Origin: JAZLFH01 sp045615705
Lineage (GTDB): Bacteria > Bacillota > Clostridia > UMGS1883
NCBI GenBank assembly: GCA_045615705.1
Contig: JAZLFH010000040.1
Location: 1 to 29,872 of the forward strand
Length of the DNA: 29,872 bases
Reading direction: 5' to 3'
Of the stretch, positions 15,120 through 22,765 are shown piece after piece. Both the position numbers and the translations under genes were made by a program. The notes beneath the pieces were generated by a model, which made no database searches, was not told where the DNA came from, and worked only from the letters and a program-made list of their open reading frames with translations. The stretch's first letter is position 1, and the number at the start of each line of letters is the position of its first letter.

Positions 15120-15896
15120 ATGGAAAAAACAAAAGAATTTATCAACATTCCCATAACAAAAATTTATCCTAATCCGTATCAGCCGAGAAGACACTTTGAT
15201 ATGACTGAACTTTCGGCACTTTCGGAGTCAATAAAAGAGATAGGCGTAATTACTCCCATCTCCGTCAGAAGAATGCATTCCGGCGAATACGAACTTATCG
15301 CAGGAGAGCGAAGGCTTCGTGCCGCACAAGATGCCGGGCTGAGTGAAATTCCGGCAGTGGTAAGCAGTGTTTCGGATGCCGAAAGTGCATTGATTTCAAT
15401 TGTCGAAAACATTCAAAGAAAAGACTTAAATTGCTTTGAAGAAGCGGAGAGCATGTACAATCTTTTGGCGTGCCACGGAATAACCCAAGAGGAACTTGCA
15501 AAAAAACTCGGCAAGAGCCAAGCGTGTATTGCGAATAAACTCCGCCTTTTAAGACTTTCAATGTGCGTCAGAAAAAAGATAAATGAGTATAACTTAACCG
15601 AGCGACACGCACGGGCGTTGCTCAGGATTCCTGACGAGGACAGACAACTTGCACTGATAGAAAAAATTTCTAAGGGTTCACTCACGGTTTCGGCTACGGA
15701 AAAGATTATAAATAAAGAACTCAGCAATTTTTCGCCGAAAATGGAGCAGGAAAAACCAAGCACTGCAAGGCTTTATGTAAATACACTTGCAAAAACGGTT
15801 GAAATGCTCAAAAAAAGCGGAGCATCGCTTAATACAAGAGAAATAGAAAATGACGATTACATAGAATATATTATAAGACTTGACAAAATTTCATAA
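15120..15896 (+). CDS. noc: Noc-type ParB-family CTPase/DNA-binding protein
   Basis: A 258-residue ParB-family protein of the Noc (nucleoid occlusion) branch, which binds Noc sites, spreads as a CTP clamp and in Bacillus blocks FtsZ assembly over the chromosome. It has GERRLRA (62-68) and ENIQRKDLNCFEEA (96-109) of the CTP fold. The helix-turn-helix GKSQACIANKLRLLRL has Q134 and K140, as in Noc rather than Spo0J, and TERHARALL follows as in Noc. Its position next to rsmG is also that of noc, although here it converges on rsmG. The ATG at 15120 has AGAGGAGG; an upstream in-frame TTG is rejected. The N-terminal membrane-binding helix of Bacillus Noc is missing: the family core begins at about residue 8. 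Confidence 0.85.
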   Translation: MEKTKEFINIPITKIYPNPYQPRRHFDMTELSALSESIKEIGVITPISVRRMHSGEYELIAGERRLRAAQDAGLSEIPAVVSSVSDAESALISIVENIQRKDLNCFEEAESMYNLLACHGITQEELAKKLGKSQACIANKLRLLRLSMCVRKKINEYNLTERHARALLRIPDEDRQLALIEKISKGSLTVSATEKIINKELSNFSPKMEQEKPSTARLYVNTLAKTVEMLKKSGASLNTREIENDDYIEYIIRLDKIS

Positions 15897-16048
15897 CCTT
15901 AATAATTGGGCTGTAAAAAAACGCACCGACCGCATAAAGCACAGTAAACTTATACAATCACAGATTAAGAGATTTGTTTTTTCAAACAGAATAAAGAAAA
16001 AATTCGATAAAAACGAATTTTTAAAATTTTATGCTTTATGCTACGGAC
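15897..16048. other. AT-rich gap after noc with a small hairpin
   Basis: No gene is supported here. The only structure seen is an AT-rich hairpin, AAAAATTCG (15998-16006) and CGAATTTTT (16014-16022) with a seven-base loop, which could be a weak first terminator for noc. Confidence 0.5.
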
Positions 16049-16083
16049 AAAAAAGGTATCGCAAAATGCGACACCTTTTTTTA
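16049..16083. terminator. bidirectional terminator between noc and rsmG
   Basis: Arms AAAAAAGGT-A-TCGCA and TGCGA-C-ACCTTTTTT, with one A/C mismatch and a short A loop, are flanked by A- and T-runs, so the hairpin can act in both directions. It lies 14 bases after the rsmG stop. Confidence 0.88.
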
Positions 16084-16096
16084 TGCGGGGAAAGTT

Positions 16097-16798
16097 TTAA
16101 AGCGGAAGTTTTTTTGCCGTTCCGGGTTTTCTTGGGTATTTTTTCTCGGTCGGTTTTTCTTTTTTTATTACAATTACGCTGTGAAAAGCATCGTCTACCA
16201 AGTACTTTTTAATTTCAACTGTTTTTGCTCCCAAGATTTTAAGTGCGTTTTTTGCTTCTTTTATTTCTTCATCGGGATCGGGACCTTTCATACACAAAAA
16301 CACTCCGCCGACTTTAACAAGCGGTATGGTGTATTCCAAAAGGACTTTTAATTGTGCCACGGCACGAGCGGTTACTACATCAAATTTTTCACGAAGTTCC
16401 GGTTTTTGCCCCGCTTCTTCGGCTCTTAAATGAAGTGCTTTCGCATCTTTCAGCCCCAAAAGATTTACGGTGTTGTTTAAAAAATCAACCCTTTTATTGA
16501 GCGAATCAATCATTGTAAGTTTTATGTCATTTCTTAAAATCTTTATCGGAAGTGAGGGAAACCCTGCTCCCGAACCGACATCGCAAAGCGACAAATTCTC
16601 TTTAAAATTATACGCATCCAAAAGCGTTATCGAGTCAAAAAAATGTTTTAAATACACATCTCTTTCTTCGGTAAGTGCGGTTAAATTAAACTGTTCGTTA
16701 TAAAAAAGGAGTGTTTCTTTATACTTTTTAAAACTTTCTTCTTTTTCCTTCGTGATGCTAAGCCCTATTTTTTCCGCATTTTTTAAAAACTCAATCAT
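16097..16798 (-). CDS. rsmG: 16S rRNA (guanine-527-N7) methyltransferase RsmG
   Basis: RsmG (GidB) methylates N7 of G527 in 16S rRNA using S-adenosylmethionine. The 233-residue product has the N-terminal helices ending NLTALTE, the SAM-binding motif CDVGSGAGFPSLP (about 72-84), and VTARAVAQL in the second half, all typical of the family. A basic tail (TEKKYPRKPGTAKKLPL) matches RsmG C-termini. Its start codon overlaps the mnmG stop by four bases (ATGA), so it is translationally coupled and is the last gene of the mnmE-mnmG-rsmG unit. A bidirectional terminator follows at once. Confidence 0.96.
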   Translation of the reverse strand: MIEFLKNAEKIGLSITKEKEESFKKYKETLLFYNEQFNLTALTEERDVYLKHFFDSITLLDAYNFKENLSLCDVGSGAGFPSLPIKILRNDIKLTMIDSLNKRVDFLNNTVNLLGLKDAKALHLRAEEAGQKPELREKFDVVTARAVAQLKVLLEYTIPLVKVGGVFLCMKGPDPDEEIKEAKNALKILGAKTVEIKKYLVDDAFHSVIVIKKEKPTEKKYPRKPGTAKKLPL

Positions 16799-18648
16799 TT
16801 CTTACTCTCCAAATAAATAAGCAAAACTCCGACATCTGCCGGACTTACTCCCGATATACGACTTGCTCTGCCGATATTTTCGGGGCGGATTTTGGAAAGT
16901 TTTTGCCGTGCTTCAATCCTGAGTCCGTACACATCGTCATAGTTAATATCATCGGGAATAAGGCGGTTTTCACTCTTTTTAAACTGCTTTACTGTATCAA
17001 TCTGACGGCGGATATACCCGTCATACTTGATTTTTGTTTCGACTTCGCTTATTACATCGGGTGAAAGTTCCTTTCGCATATTGTCAAAAGGCTTTAACTC
17101 TTTGTAATTAAGTTCCGGACGGCGAATCAGTTCTTTAATTTTAATTCCCGTACTTATTGTACTGCTTTGTTTGTTTTTAAGATATTCGTTTAACTCTTTT
17201 GACGGAGGAAGTGTTATTTTTTCAAGTCTATCGAGTTCGCTTTGTATTTCTTCCTGCTTTTTTAAAAATTCCTGGTATCGCTTTTCGCTTATAAGCCCTG
17301 TTTTATATCCTATGGGCGTCAGTCTTTCGTCTGCGTTATCCTGCCTTAAAAGAAGGCGGTACTCCGCTCTTGAAGTAAGCATTCTGTACGGCTCGTTTGT
17401 GCCTTTGGTAACAAGGTCGTCAATTAAAACTCCTATATATGACGAGCTTCTGTCTAAAATTACCGGCTCTTTTCCCATAAGGCTCATTGAAGCGTTAATT
17501 CCCGCAATCAAGCCCTGTGCCGCCGCTTCTTCATAACCCGATGTTCCGTTAAACTGCCCCGCACCGAAAAGGTTTTTGATATTTTTAAATTCCAAAGACG
17601 GTTTTAAATTAAGCGGGTCGCAACAGTCATACTCTATTGCATACGCCGAACGCATAATCTCAACATTTTCAAGTCCTTTTATGGATTTTAGCATCTTTTC
17701 CTGAACATCTTCGGGAAGGCTTGATGACATTCCCTGAACATACATTTCGTTTGTATTAAGTCCCATCGGCTCAATGAAAATCTGATGTTTTTCTTTATCT
17801 TTAAACCTTACGACTTTGTCCTCGATAGATGGGCAGTAACGAGGACCTACCCCCTCAATAAACCCCGAAAACAAAGGGCTTCGGTGAAGATTTGCCCTTA
17901 TTATTTCGTGCGTTTTTTCGTTTGTGTAAGTAAGAAAGCAACTTTCTTTATTAATCGGCTTTTCTTTTGTTTCAAAAGAAAACGATACTATATCCTCATC
18001 GCCCTTTTGCTCCTCCATTTTTGAAAAGTCGATGCTTCTTTTGTGAACTCTTGCCGGAGTTCCCGTCTTAAAACGGCGAAGCGAAACTCCCAAATTCAAA
18101 AGCGACTCGCCCAGACCGTTTGCCGGAAACAATCCGTCAGGACCTGACGAAATTGCCGTTTCTCCGATTATTATTCTGCTTTCAAGATATGTTCCCGTTG
18201 CGACAACAACCGCCCGGGATAAAAACTTTGTCCCCGTATGAATTGTCAAAATAAAGTTGTCGCCGTCTTTTTCAATAGATTTAACTTCTGCCTGGCGGAT
18301 AAAGAGATTTTCTTGTTCCTCCAAGCGTTTTTTCATTTCAATCTGATACGCTCGTCTGTCCTCTTGTGCCCTGAGCGAATGAACGGCAGGACCTTTTCGT
18401 AAATTGAGCATTCTCGACTGAATTTTTGTTTTGTCCGCCACTTTTCCCATTTCGCCGCCGAGTGCGTCAATCTCACGCACCAAATGTCCCTTTGCCGTAC
18501 CGCCTATTGTGGGGTTGCACGGCATATTTGCTATGGAGTCGAGATTTATCGTAAGAAGTATGACCTTCATTTTGAGTCTTGCCGCAGCAAGTGCCGCTTC
18601 GCACCCGGCATGTCCCGCTCCTATTACTGCTACATCATAATTATCCAT
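16795..18648 (-). CDS. mnmG: tRNA U34 carboxymethylaminomethyl-modifying enzyme MnmG
   Basis: The FAD-dependent partner of MnmE, which together install the 5-carboxymethylaminomethyl group (or the aminomethyl form) on U34 of tRNAs reading two-codon boxes, in the cytoplasm. The 617-residue protein starts with the FAD-binding motif GAGHAGCEAA (10-19). It keeps both conserved cysteines, C44 in MPCNPTIGG and the one in GPRYCPSIEDK, and ends with the family's RISGVSPADVGVLLIYLE. Length is normal. It begins nine bases after the mnmE stop and overlaps rsmG by four bases, forming one operon with both. Confidence 0.97.
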   Translation of the reverse strand: MDNYDVAVIGAGHAGCEAALAAARLKMKVILLTINLDSIANMPCNPTIGGTAKGHLVREIDALGGEMGKVADKTKIQSRMLNLRKGPAVHSLRAQEDRRAYQIEMKKRLEEQENLFIRQAEVKSIEKDGDNFILTIHTGTKFLSRAVVVATGTYLESRIIIGETAISSGPDGLFPANGLGESLLNLGVSLRRFKTGTPARVHKRSIDFSKMEEQKGDEDIVSFSFETKEKPINKESCFLTYTNEKTHEIIRANLHRSPLFSGFIEGVGPRYCPSIEDKVVRFKDKEKHQIFIEPMGLNTNEMYVQGMSSSLPEDVQEKMLKSIKGLENVEIMRSAYAIEYDCCDPLNLKPSLEFKNIKNLFGAGQFNGTSGYEEAAAQGLIAGINASMSLMGKEPVILDRSSSYIGVLIDDLVTKGTNEPYRMLTSRAEYRLLLRQDNADERLTPIGYKTGLISEKRYQEFLKKQEEIQSELDRLEKITLPPSKELNEYLKNKQSSTISTGIKIKELIRRPELNYKELKPFDNMRKELSPDVISEVETKIKYDGYIRRQIDTVKQFKKSENRLIPDDINYDDVYGLRIEARQKLSKIRPENIGRASRISGVSPADVGVLLIYLESKK

Positions 18649-18657
18649 ACTTTTTCC

Positions 18658-19983
18658 TTACTTTCCGAGGCAAAATTCCTTAAACACTCTGTCAATTATC
18701 TCTTCCGACACGCTCATTCCGTCCGTTTCGCCCAAAAGATTTAATGCATTTTCCAAATCCGGCGACAAAAGGTCAACGGGCAGGTTGTTATTTAATGTTT
18801 CCATCGCATTTTCCAAAGCTTTTGTTGCCTTAAAAATCGCTTCTTTTTGTCTTTCGTTTCCGATAATTATCGAGTTTGTATCAAAATCTAAAAGTCTTTT
18901 TTTGATTTCTTCTTTTATTTTTTCAATTCCGAGCATATTTTTTGCCGATATTTTTATAAAATCCCTTTTGTCATCTTTTTGGTCGATTTTATTAATTACC
19001 GTTATATAATCTTTGTCTTTGATTTCTTCCAAAAGTTCTTTTTCATCTTCTGTAAATTCCCGTCCCGCTTCTGTTACGAAAATCAAAATATCTGCTTTTT
19101 CAATATATTCCTTTGCTCTTTTTACGCCTTCTTTTTCTATATTGCCGCTGCCTTCTCTTATTCCCGCAAGGTCGCAAAGTCGCACCAAAAATCCGTCAAT
19201 ATCAACCAATTCTTCTATTACATCTCGTGTTGTACCCGCTTCGGAAGACACTATTGCACGGTTTTTTTGTAAAATCGCATTCAAAAGGGAACTTTTTCCC
19301 GTGTTCGGCACTCCGCATATTGCACAAACTGCTCCCTCTTGAAGAATTCTTCCTTGCTTTGCGGTTTTTAAAAGGTCCAAAAGACCAAAATATACTTCGC
19401 CGAGTTCTTTTTTCAAAGGTTCTGTATCCATATATTCGTCTTCATCGGGAAAATCAATATCCGCCGAAACAGACGCCATAAGATAAAGGATTTTATCACG
19501 AAAATCATTTATTTTATTACTTATTGAACCTTCCATTCTGTTTACCGCAACAAAAAGTGCGTTTTCAGTCTTTGAATCAATAACATCTTTTATTGCTTCC
19601 GCCTGAGAAAGCGAGCATTTTCCGTTTAAAAATGCTCTTTTTGTAAACTCGCCCTTTTGTGCAAGCCTTGCCCCCTGTTCTATGAGTGCATCAATGATAA
19701 GCGAAGGTATAAGCGTTCCGCCATGGCAGTTTATCTCGCAGACATTTTCGCCCGTAAACGATTTCGGTGCGTGAAAAACGGTTACCAACCCGTTATCTAT
19801 AACTCTTTTTTGTGAGTCAATGATTTTTCCGAAAACTACACTGTAACCTTCTGTTTCGCCAAGGCTTTTTTTTGATAAAAACACTTTTTCGGTAATTTCT
19901 ATCGCATTATCCCCCGAAACCCTTATTACATTAATACCGCCTCTGCCTCTTGCAGATGCCAAGGCACAAATTACATCCGACAT
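18658..19983 (-). CDS. mnmE: tRNA modification GTPase MnmE
   Basis: MnmE is the GTPase that works with MnmG in modifying U34 of tRNA. The 441-residue protein has the N-terminal tetrahydrofolate-binding domain (NGKCSLSQAEAI), a G domain inserted in a helical domain with G1 GVPNTGKS (224-231), EAGTTRD (248-254) and NKID, and the C-terminal CLGK, whose Cys is conserved in the family. The G3 motif reads DLAGIRE (271-277) where MnmE usually has DTAG, a small departure that need not impair activity. The ATG follows AAAGGAA. No clear promoter was found between it and jag, only the short repeat CTTTAAC-CTTTAAC on the plus strand, so it may depend partly on readthrough. Confidence 0.96.
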   Translation of the reverse strand: MSDVICALASARGRGGINVIRVSGDNAIEITEKVFLSKKSLGETEGYSVVFGKIIDSQKRVIDNGLVTVFHAPKSFTGENVCEINCHGGTLIPSLIIDALIEQGARLAQKGEFTKRAFLNGKCSLSQAEAIKDVIDSKTENALFVAVNRMEGSISNKINDFRDKILYLMASVSADIDFPDEDEYMDTEPLKKELGEVYFGLLDLLKTAKQGRILQEGAVCAICGVPNTGKSSLLNAILQKNRAIVSSEAGTTRDVIEELVDIDGFLVRLCDLAGIREGSGNIEKEGVKRAKEYIEKADILIFVTEAGREFTEDEKELLEEIKDKDYITVINKIDQKDDKRDFIKISAKNMLGIEKIKEEIKKRLLDFDTNSIIIGNERQKEAIFKATKALENAMETLNNNLPVDLLSPDLENALNLLGETDGMSVSEEIIDRVFKEFCLGK

Positions 19984-20040
19984 AACATTTTCCTTTAAGC
20001 AGATAAAAACTGCCCTTTAACCTTTAACCTTTTTTAAATG

Positions 20041-20075
20041 AAAGGGGATGTAAAAACAGTTTTTACATCCCCGCT
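20041..20075 (-). terminator. hairpin after jag
   Basis: A perfect 13-base stem (20044-20056 and 20060-20072) with a three-base loop lies about 10 bases after the jag stop. The following tract on the minus strand is only TTTCATTT, so termination may be partial and allow expression of mnmE. Confidence 0.7.
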
Positions 20076-20081
20076 TATTTT

Positions 20082-20885
20082 TTATAAATTCTCCGAAGCA
20101 AGGTATTCTTCAAAAGATGCCTTTTTTTCAGGTCTTACCGATTCCGATTCGTCTTTTTTCCAAACTGTCGGAACATCGGTCATATCAAAATCGTCATCCG
20201 GCGTGTATTTAGGTTTTACTTCTTCTTTGCTTTCATAACGGTTTTCATTGCAGCGTCTTCTTTCCGCATGCTCTTTAAGAGCAATTACAACGCTTCTGTT
20301 CGGTTCTTCTCCGGTTGAATAAGTCTTTACATTCCTGTAACCTTGAAGTGTTGAGTGAATAATTCTTCTCTCGTTGGGATTCATCGGTTCTAATGTAAAG
20401 TTTTTACCGCTCCGATAAACCCTTGCCGCCATACGCTTTGCAAGTGAAATCAGCGTTTCTTCTCTTCTTTCACGGTAATTTTCCGTATCTAAACTTACTC
20501 TTACATAATCTTCTTTTCCCTTATTTACAACAAGCGATGTAAGATATTGGAGTGCGTCAAGTGTGTCGCCTCGTCTGCCGATAATAATTCCCATTGAGTC
20601 GCCCGAAACTTCAACGCTGACTTTATCGTCTTTTTCCTCTGTATTGAGCGAAGTTTCAAGTCCCATTTTTTTAAGCACATTATTTAGGTAAACTTCCGCT
20701 CTTTTTGTGTTTGAATCTTTCAAACTGACCTTTACTTTCGGCTCGCTTCCGCCAAGACCGAAAATTCCTTTTGAGCCTTCTTCTATAACTTCTATTTCTA
20801 CTTCTTCTTTTGTTGCTCCGAGTTCTTTTAAGGCTTCTTCAACCGCCATATCTATTGTGCGGGCTTGTTTTACTGTGCTGAGCAT
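20082..20885 (-). CDS. jag: RNA-binding protein Jag/KhpB (Jag-N, KH and R3H domains)
   Basis: A 267-residue RNA-binding protein found next to yidC in most Bacillota and linked in streptococci to control of cell elongation and division together with KhpA. The Jag-N domain occupies about residues 1-50 (SKGIFGLGGSEPKV). A KH domain with the loop GIIIGRRGDTLDALQYL follows at about 95-120. The R3H domain contains EPMNPNERRIIHSTLQ at about 165-180. The last 60 residues are charged, probably unfolded and not conserved. Its ATG overlaps the yidC stop by one base, and it is the last gene of the rpmH operon. Confidence 0.95.
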   Translation of the reverse strand: MLSTVKQARTIDMAVEEALKELGATKEEVEIEVIEEGSKGIFGLGGSEPKVKVSLKDSNTKRAEVYLNNVLKKMGLETSLNTEEKDDKVSVEVSGDSMGIIIGRRGDTLDALQYLTSLVVNKGKEDYVRVSLDTENYRERREETLISLAKRMAARVYRSGKNFTLEPMNPNERRIIHSTLQGYRNVKTYSTGEEPNRSVVIALKEHAERRRCNENRYESKEEVKPKYTPDDDFDMTDVPTVWKKDESESVRPEKKASFEEYLASENL

Positions 20886-21781
20886 TATTCTTCTCCTTTT
20901 TCGTCCAAATCGTTTGCCGTGGTTTCGATAACGGGTTTTACCGTCTTTTTCTTTTTTCTTGCTACAATCTTGGGTAACGGCTTAACGATAAATTTTACTA
21001 TTACATACTGCTGAAGTGTCTGCACAACAGTTGATACGAACCAATAAAGTGCGGCTGCACCCGGCATCTGAAATGCAAATATCAGAGTAATTATGGGCAT
21101 TGTGTAAATCATGGAATTTCCCATTTGATTTGCCTGATTGTTATCCGACTGAGGCATTAAAAGTTTGTTAATCCAACCGGAAAGTGCGGTTGCGACAGTC
21201 GCCAAGATGGGAATTATCCAAAGTACATCAATTTGTTTTAATACGGGAGTAAGACCGAGGTTTATTCCCATAAAGTTAAGGTTTATGCTTCCTTTACCGA
21301 AACTTTTAAGTTTTTCCAAAAACAAAGGGTCGGTAGCATATTTCATAAGGTACATCTCTGCCGTTCTTCCGGTATATTTACTGATGTCGGGAAAAAGCGA
21401 TGAAAGTGATGTGAGTTCATCGGGTGTTAACTGTAAAATGTAGGTAAACGGCTGATAGATAACACGGATAAGTCCCAAAAGAACCACCAACTGAACAATC
21501 ATCGGAAGACAACCGCCCATCGGATTTGCTCCGTGTTTTTGATAAAGTTTTGAAAGTTCTTCGCTTGCTTTTTGTTTGTCGTTTTTGTATTTTCTGTTAA
21601 TTTCCTCAACCAAAGGCTGAATTTGTTGAATTTTTGCGGTACTTTTTTGTGCCTTTATACCGAGAGGAAGAGTTAAAAGCTTAATCAAAACAGTAAAAAC
21701 AATAAGTGTCCACCCATAGTTTCCGATAAAATGATAAAGAGGGCGGATCAAAAATGCCAAGCATTGTGCTATAAAATTCAT
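20885..21781 (-). CDS. yidC: Membrane protein insertase YidC (Oxa1 family)
   Basis: YidC inserts and folds membrane proteins, alone or with SecYEG. The 298-residue protein has the Gram-positive layout without the large periplasmic domain of E. coli: a first transmembrane segment at about 20-42, a cytoplasmic hairpin rich in charged residues, and further membrane segments up to about residue 260, then a basic tail (KIVARKKKKTVK). The usual groove arginine in the first core segment is replaced by lysine (K34 in VLIKLLTLP), keeping the positive charge. No signal peptide or lipobox cysteine is evident. It overlaps yidD by four bases and jag by one. Confidence 0.96.
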   Translation of the reverse strand: MNFIAQCLAFLIRPLYHFIGNYGWTLIVFTVLIKLLTLPLGIKAQKSTAKIQQIQPLVEEINRKYKNDKQKASEELSKLYQKHGANPMGGCLPMIVQLVVLLGLIRVIYQPFTYILQLTPDELTSLSSLFPDISKYTGRTAEMYLMKYATDPLFLEKLKSFGKGSINLNFMGINLGLTPVLKQIDVLWIIPILATVATALSGWINKLLMPQSDNNQANQMGNSMIYTMPIITLIFAFQMPGAAALYWFVSTVVQTLQQYVIVKFIVKPLPKIVARKKKKTVKPVIETTANDLDEKGEE

Positions 21782-22014
21782 TTTTCTCTCCTTCTTTTAA
21801 CCGGTGCTTTGACGGGGTCATAGCCCCCCTTACAAAAAGGATTGCATCGAAGAACACGCCATATTGCCATGGCGGTTCCTTTAAATGCTCCGTATGTTTC
21901 AATAGCCTCTATCGCATACTCCGAACAAGACGGATAAAATCTGCAACACGGCTTTTTAACGGGCGAAATAAATCGCCTGTAAGCACCTATTAACGAAACT
22001 AAAATTTTCTTCAT
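21778..22014 (-). CDS. yidD: Membrane protein insertion efficiency factor YidD
   Basis: A 78-residue protein that sits at the inner face of the membrane and helps YidC-dependent insertion. The family signature is nearly complete: YRRFISPVKKPCCRFYPSCS, followed by SEYAIEAI, GTAMAIWRVLRCNPF and GGYDPV. The conserved cysteines in CCRFYPSC and RCNPFC are present. Start and stop overlap the neighbouring genes (four bases each with rnpA and yidC), as is usual for this operon. Confidence 0.97.
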   Translation of the reverse strand: MKKILVSLIGAYRRFISPVKKPCCRFYPSCSEYAIEAIETYGAFKGTAMAIWRVLRCNPFCKGGYDPVKAPVKRRREK

Positions 22015-22343
22015 TCGATAAGTCCGAGTTTTTTAAGGCTTTTTTCTACCGCCGAAAGAACCTCACAAAATGAAGCCTTCTCCATTTTTGAACGAACTAC
22101 AAACACCAAATCACCGTTTTTTATTAAACTGTCCTCAAAACGGCGGTAGCACTCTCTTATTAGCCTCTTCGCATGATTACGCTTAACTGCGTTTCCGTAT
22201 TTTTTACCGACTGTGATACCAAATCTATTTCCTTCTTTTTTCGGAATGTAATACAGCACCAAAATGTCGGTAACTACACTTTTACCACGATTATACAGAC
22301 GCTTAAAATCGCGGTTTTCTTTGATAGATACAGTTTTTTTCAT
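22011..22343 (-). CDS. rnpA: Ribonuclease P protein component
   Basis: The protein subunit of RNase P, which assists the catalytic RNA (rnpB, not in this window) in removing the 5' leader of pre-tRNAs. The 110-residue protein has the short N-terminal KENRDFKRLYNRGKS, the central FGITVGKKYGNAVKRN and the RNA-binding motif RNHAKRLIRECYR. It begins three bases after the rpmH stop and overlaps yidD by four bases. Confidence 0.96.
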   Translation of the reverse strand: MKKTVSIKENRDFKRLYNRGKSVVTDILVLYYIPKKEGNRFGITVGKKYGNAVKRNHAKRLIRECYRRFEDSLIKNGDLVFVVRSKMEKASFCEVLSAVEKSLKKLGLIE

Positions 22344-22346
22344 CTC

Positions 22347-22481
22347 TTATGCAGAAAGAACTCTTCTACCTTTGGCACGGCGGCGTCTGAGCACTTTTCT
22401 TCCGTTTGCTGTGCTCATTCTGTTACGAAATCCGTGGTCTTTTTTTCTTTTTCTGTTATTCGGCTGATATGTTCTGAGCAT
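22347..22481 (-). CDS. rpmH: 50S ribosomal protein L34
   Basis: A short gene of 44 codons encoding a strongly basic protein that begins MLRTYQPNNRKRKKDHGF and ends GRRVLSA, the L34 pattern with normal length. It is preceded by the ribosome-binding site GGGGGTG and by a perfect sigma-A promoter, and it heads the rpmH-rnpA-yidD-yidC-jag operon. It faces dnaA across the origin region, as in most bacteria. Confidence 0.98.
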   Translation of the reverse strand: MLRTYQPNNRKRKKDHGFRNRMSTANGRKVLRRRRAKGRRVLSA

Positions 22482-22516
22482 TATACTGCACCCCCTTATC
22501 ACAACAATTCCACTGT

Positions 22517-22545
22517 ATTATAATGTAATGCAAAAATTTTGTCAA
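22517..22545 (-). promoter_or_regulatory. rpmH promoter, perfect consensus
   Basis: On the minus strand TTGACA (22545-22540), 17 bases and TATAAT (22522-22517) match the sigma-A consensus without a mismatch, as suits a ribosomal protein operon. Confidence 0.95.
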
Positions 22546-22604
22546 CATTATTTTGTATTTTTTACACCTAATGTATATAATTACTGTTATATTAAAATAT
22601 ATAG

Positions 22605-22633
22605 TTGAAAATTTTTTACTCTTGTGTTATAAT
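22605..22633 (+). promoter_or_regulatory. dnaA promoter
   Basis: TTGAAA (22605-22610) and a consensus TATAAT (22628-22633) are 17 bases apart. The start near 22640 puts the repeated TTTTTAACA elements in a leader of about 126 bases, where a bound protein could repress the gene. Confidence 0.85.
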
Positions 22634-22657
22634 CGTAGTATAGCGGAAAGATTTAGC

Positions 22658-22677
22658 AGTAGTTTTTAACAGTTTTT
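22658..22677 (+). repeat. 20-base repeat flanking dnaA, upstream copy
   Basis: AGTAGTTTTTAACAGTTTTT occurs here and again, identical and in the same orientation, at 24060-24079 on the other side of dnaA. Confidence 0.95.
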
Positions 22678-22765
22678 TCTTCAATATAACGGTTTTTAGC
22701 AGAGTTTTTAACATTTTCAACAAGAAAACAGCTGTTTATATATTTTTTTAATGAGAGGTAAATTT

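Larger units (their letters stand above)
22546..22765. other. upstream arm of the presumed replication origin (oriC)
   Basis: An intergenic stretch between rpmH and dnaA. 22546-22620 is almost pure A/T and could be the unwinding region. 22651-22722 holds four short related elements: TTTTTAACA at 22663-22671 and 22705-22713, TTTTTAGCA at 22693-22701 and TTTTCAACA at 22714-22722. TAG-CAG-TAG (22654-22662) abuts the first. A 12-base palindrome AAACAGCTGTTT follows at 22726-22737. No copy of the E. coli-type box TTATCCACA lies in this gap; the nearest forms are inside dnaA (TTGTCCACA on the minus strand at 22788-22796, TTTTCCACA at 22838-22846). The origin call rests on the gene order. Confidence 0.75.

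Noticed and set aside
15880..16212. Plus-strand reading frame after noc, overlapping rsmG
   Set aside because: It runs through the bidirectional terminator and antisense to rsmG, with no ribosome-binding site or known domain.
20020..20034. Tandem CTTTAAC repeat before mnmE as a regulatory array
   Set aside because: There are only two copies in a low-complexity region, with no promoter beside them; chance is a sufficient explanation.
22751..22765. Longer dnaA start at 22751
   Set aside because: This ATG overlaps the GAGAGG ribosome-binding site of the ATG at 22766, and the shorter form matches DnaA N-termini.
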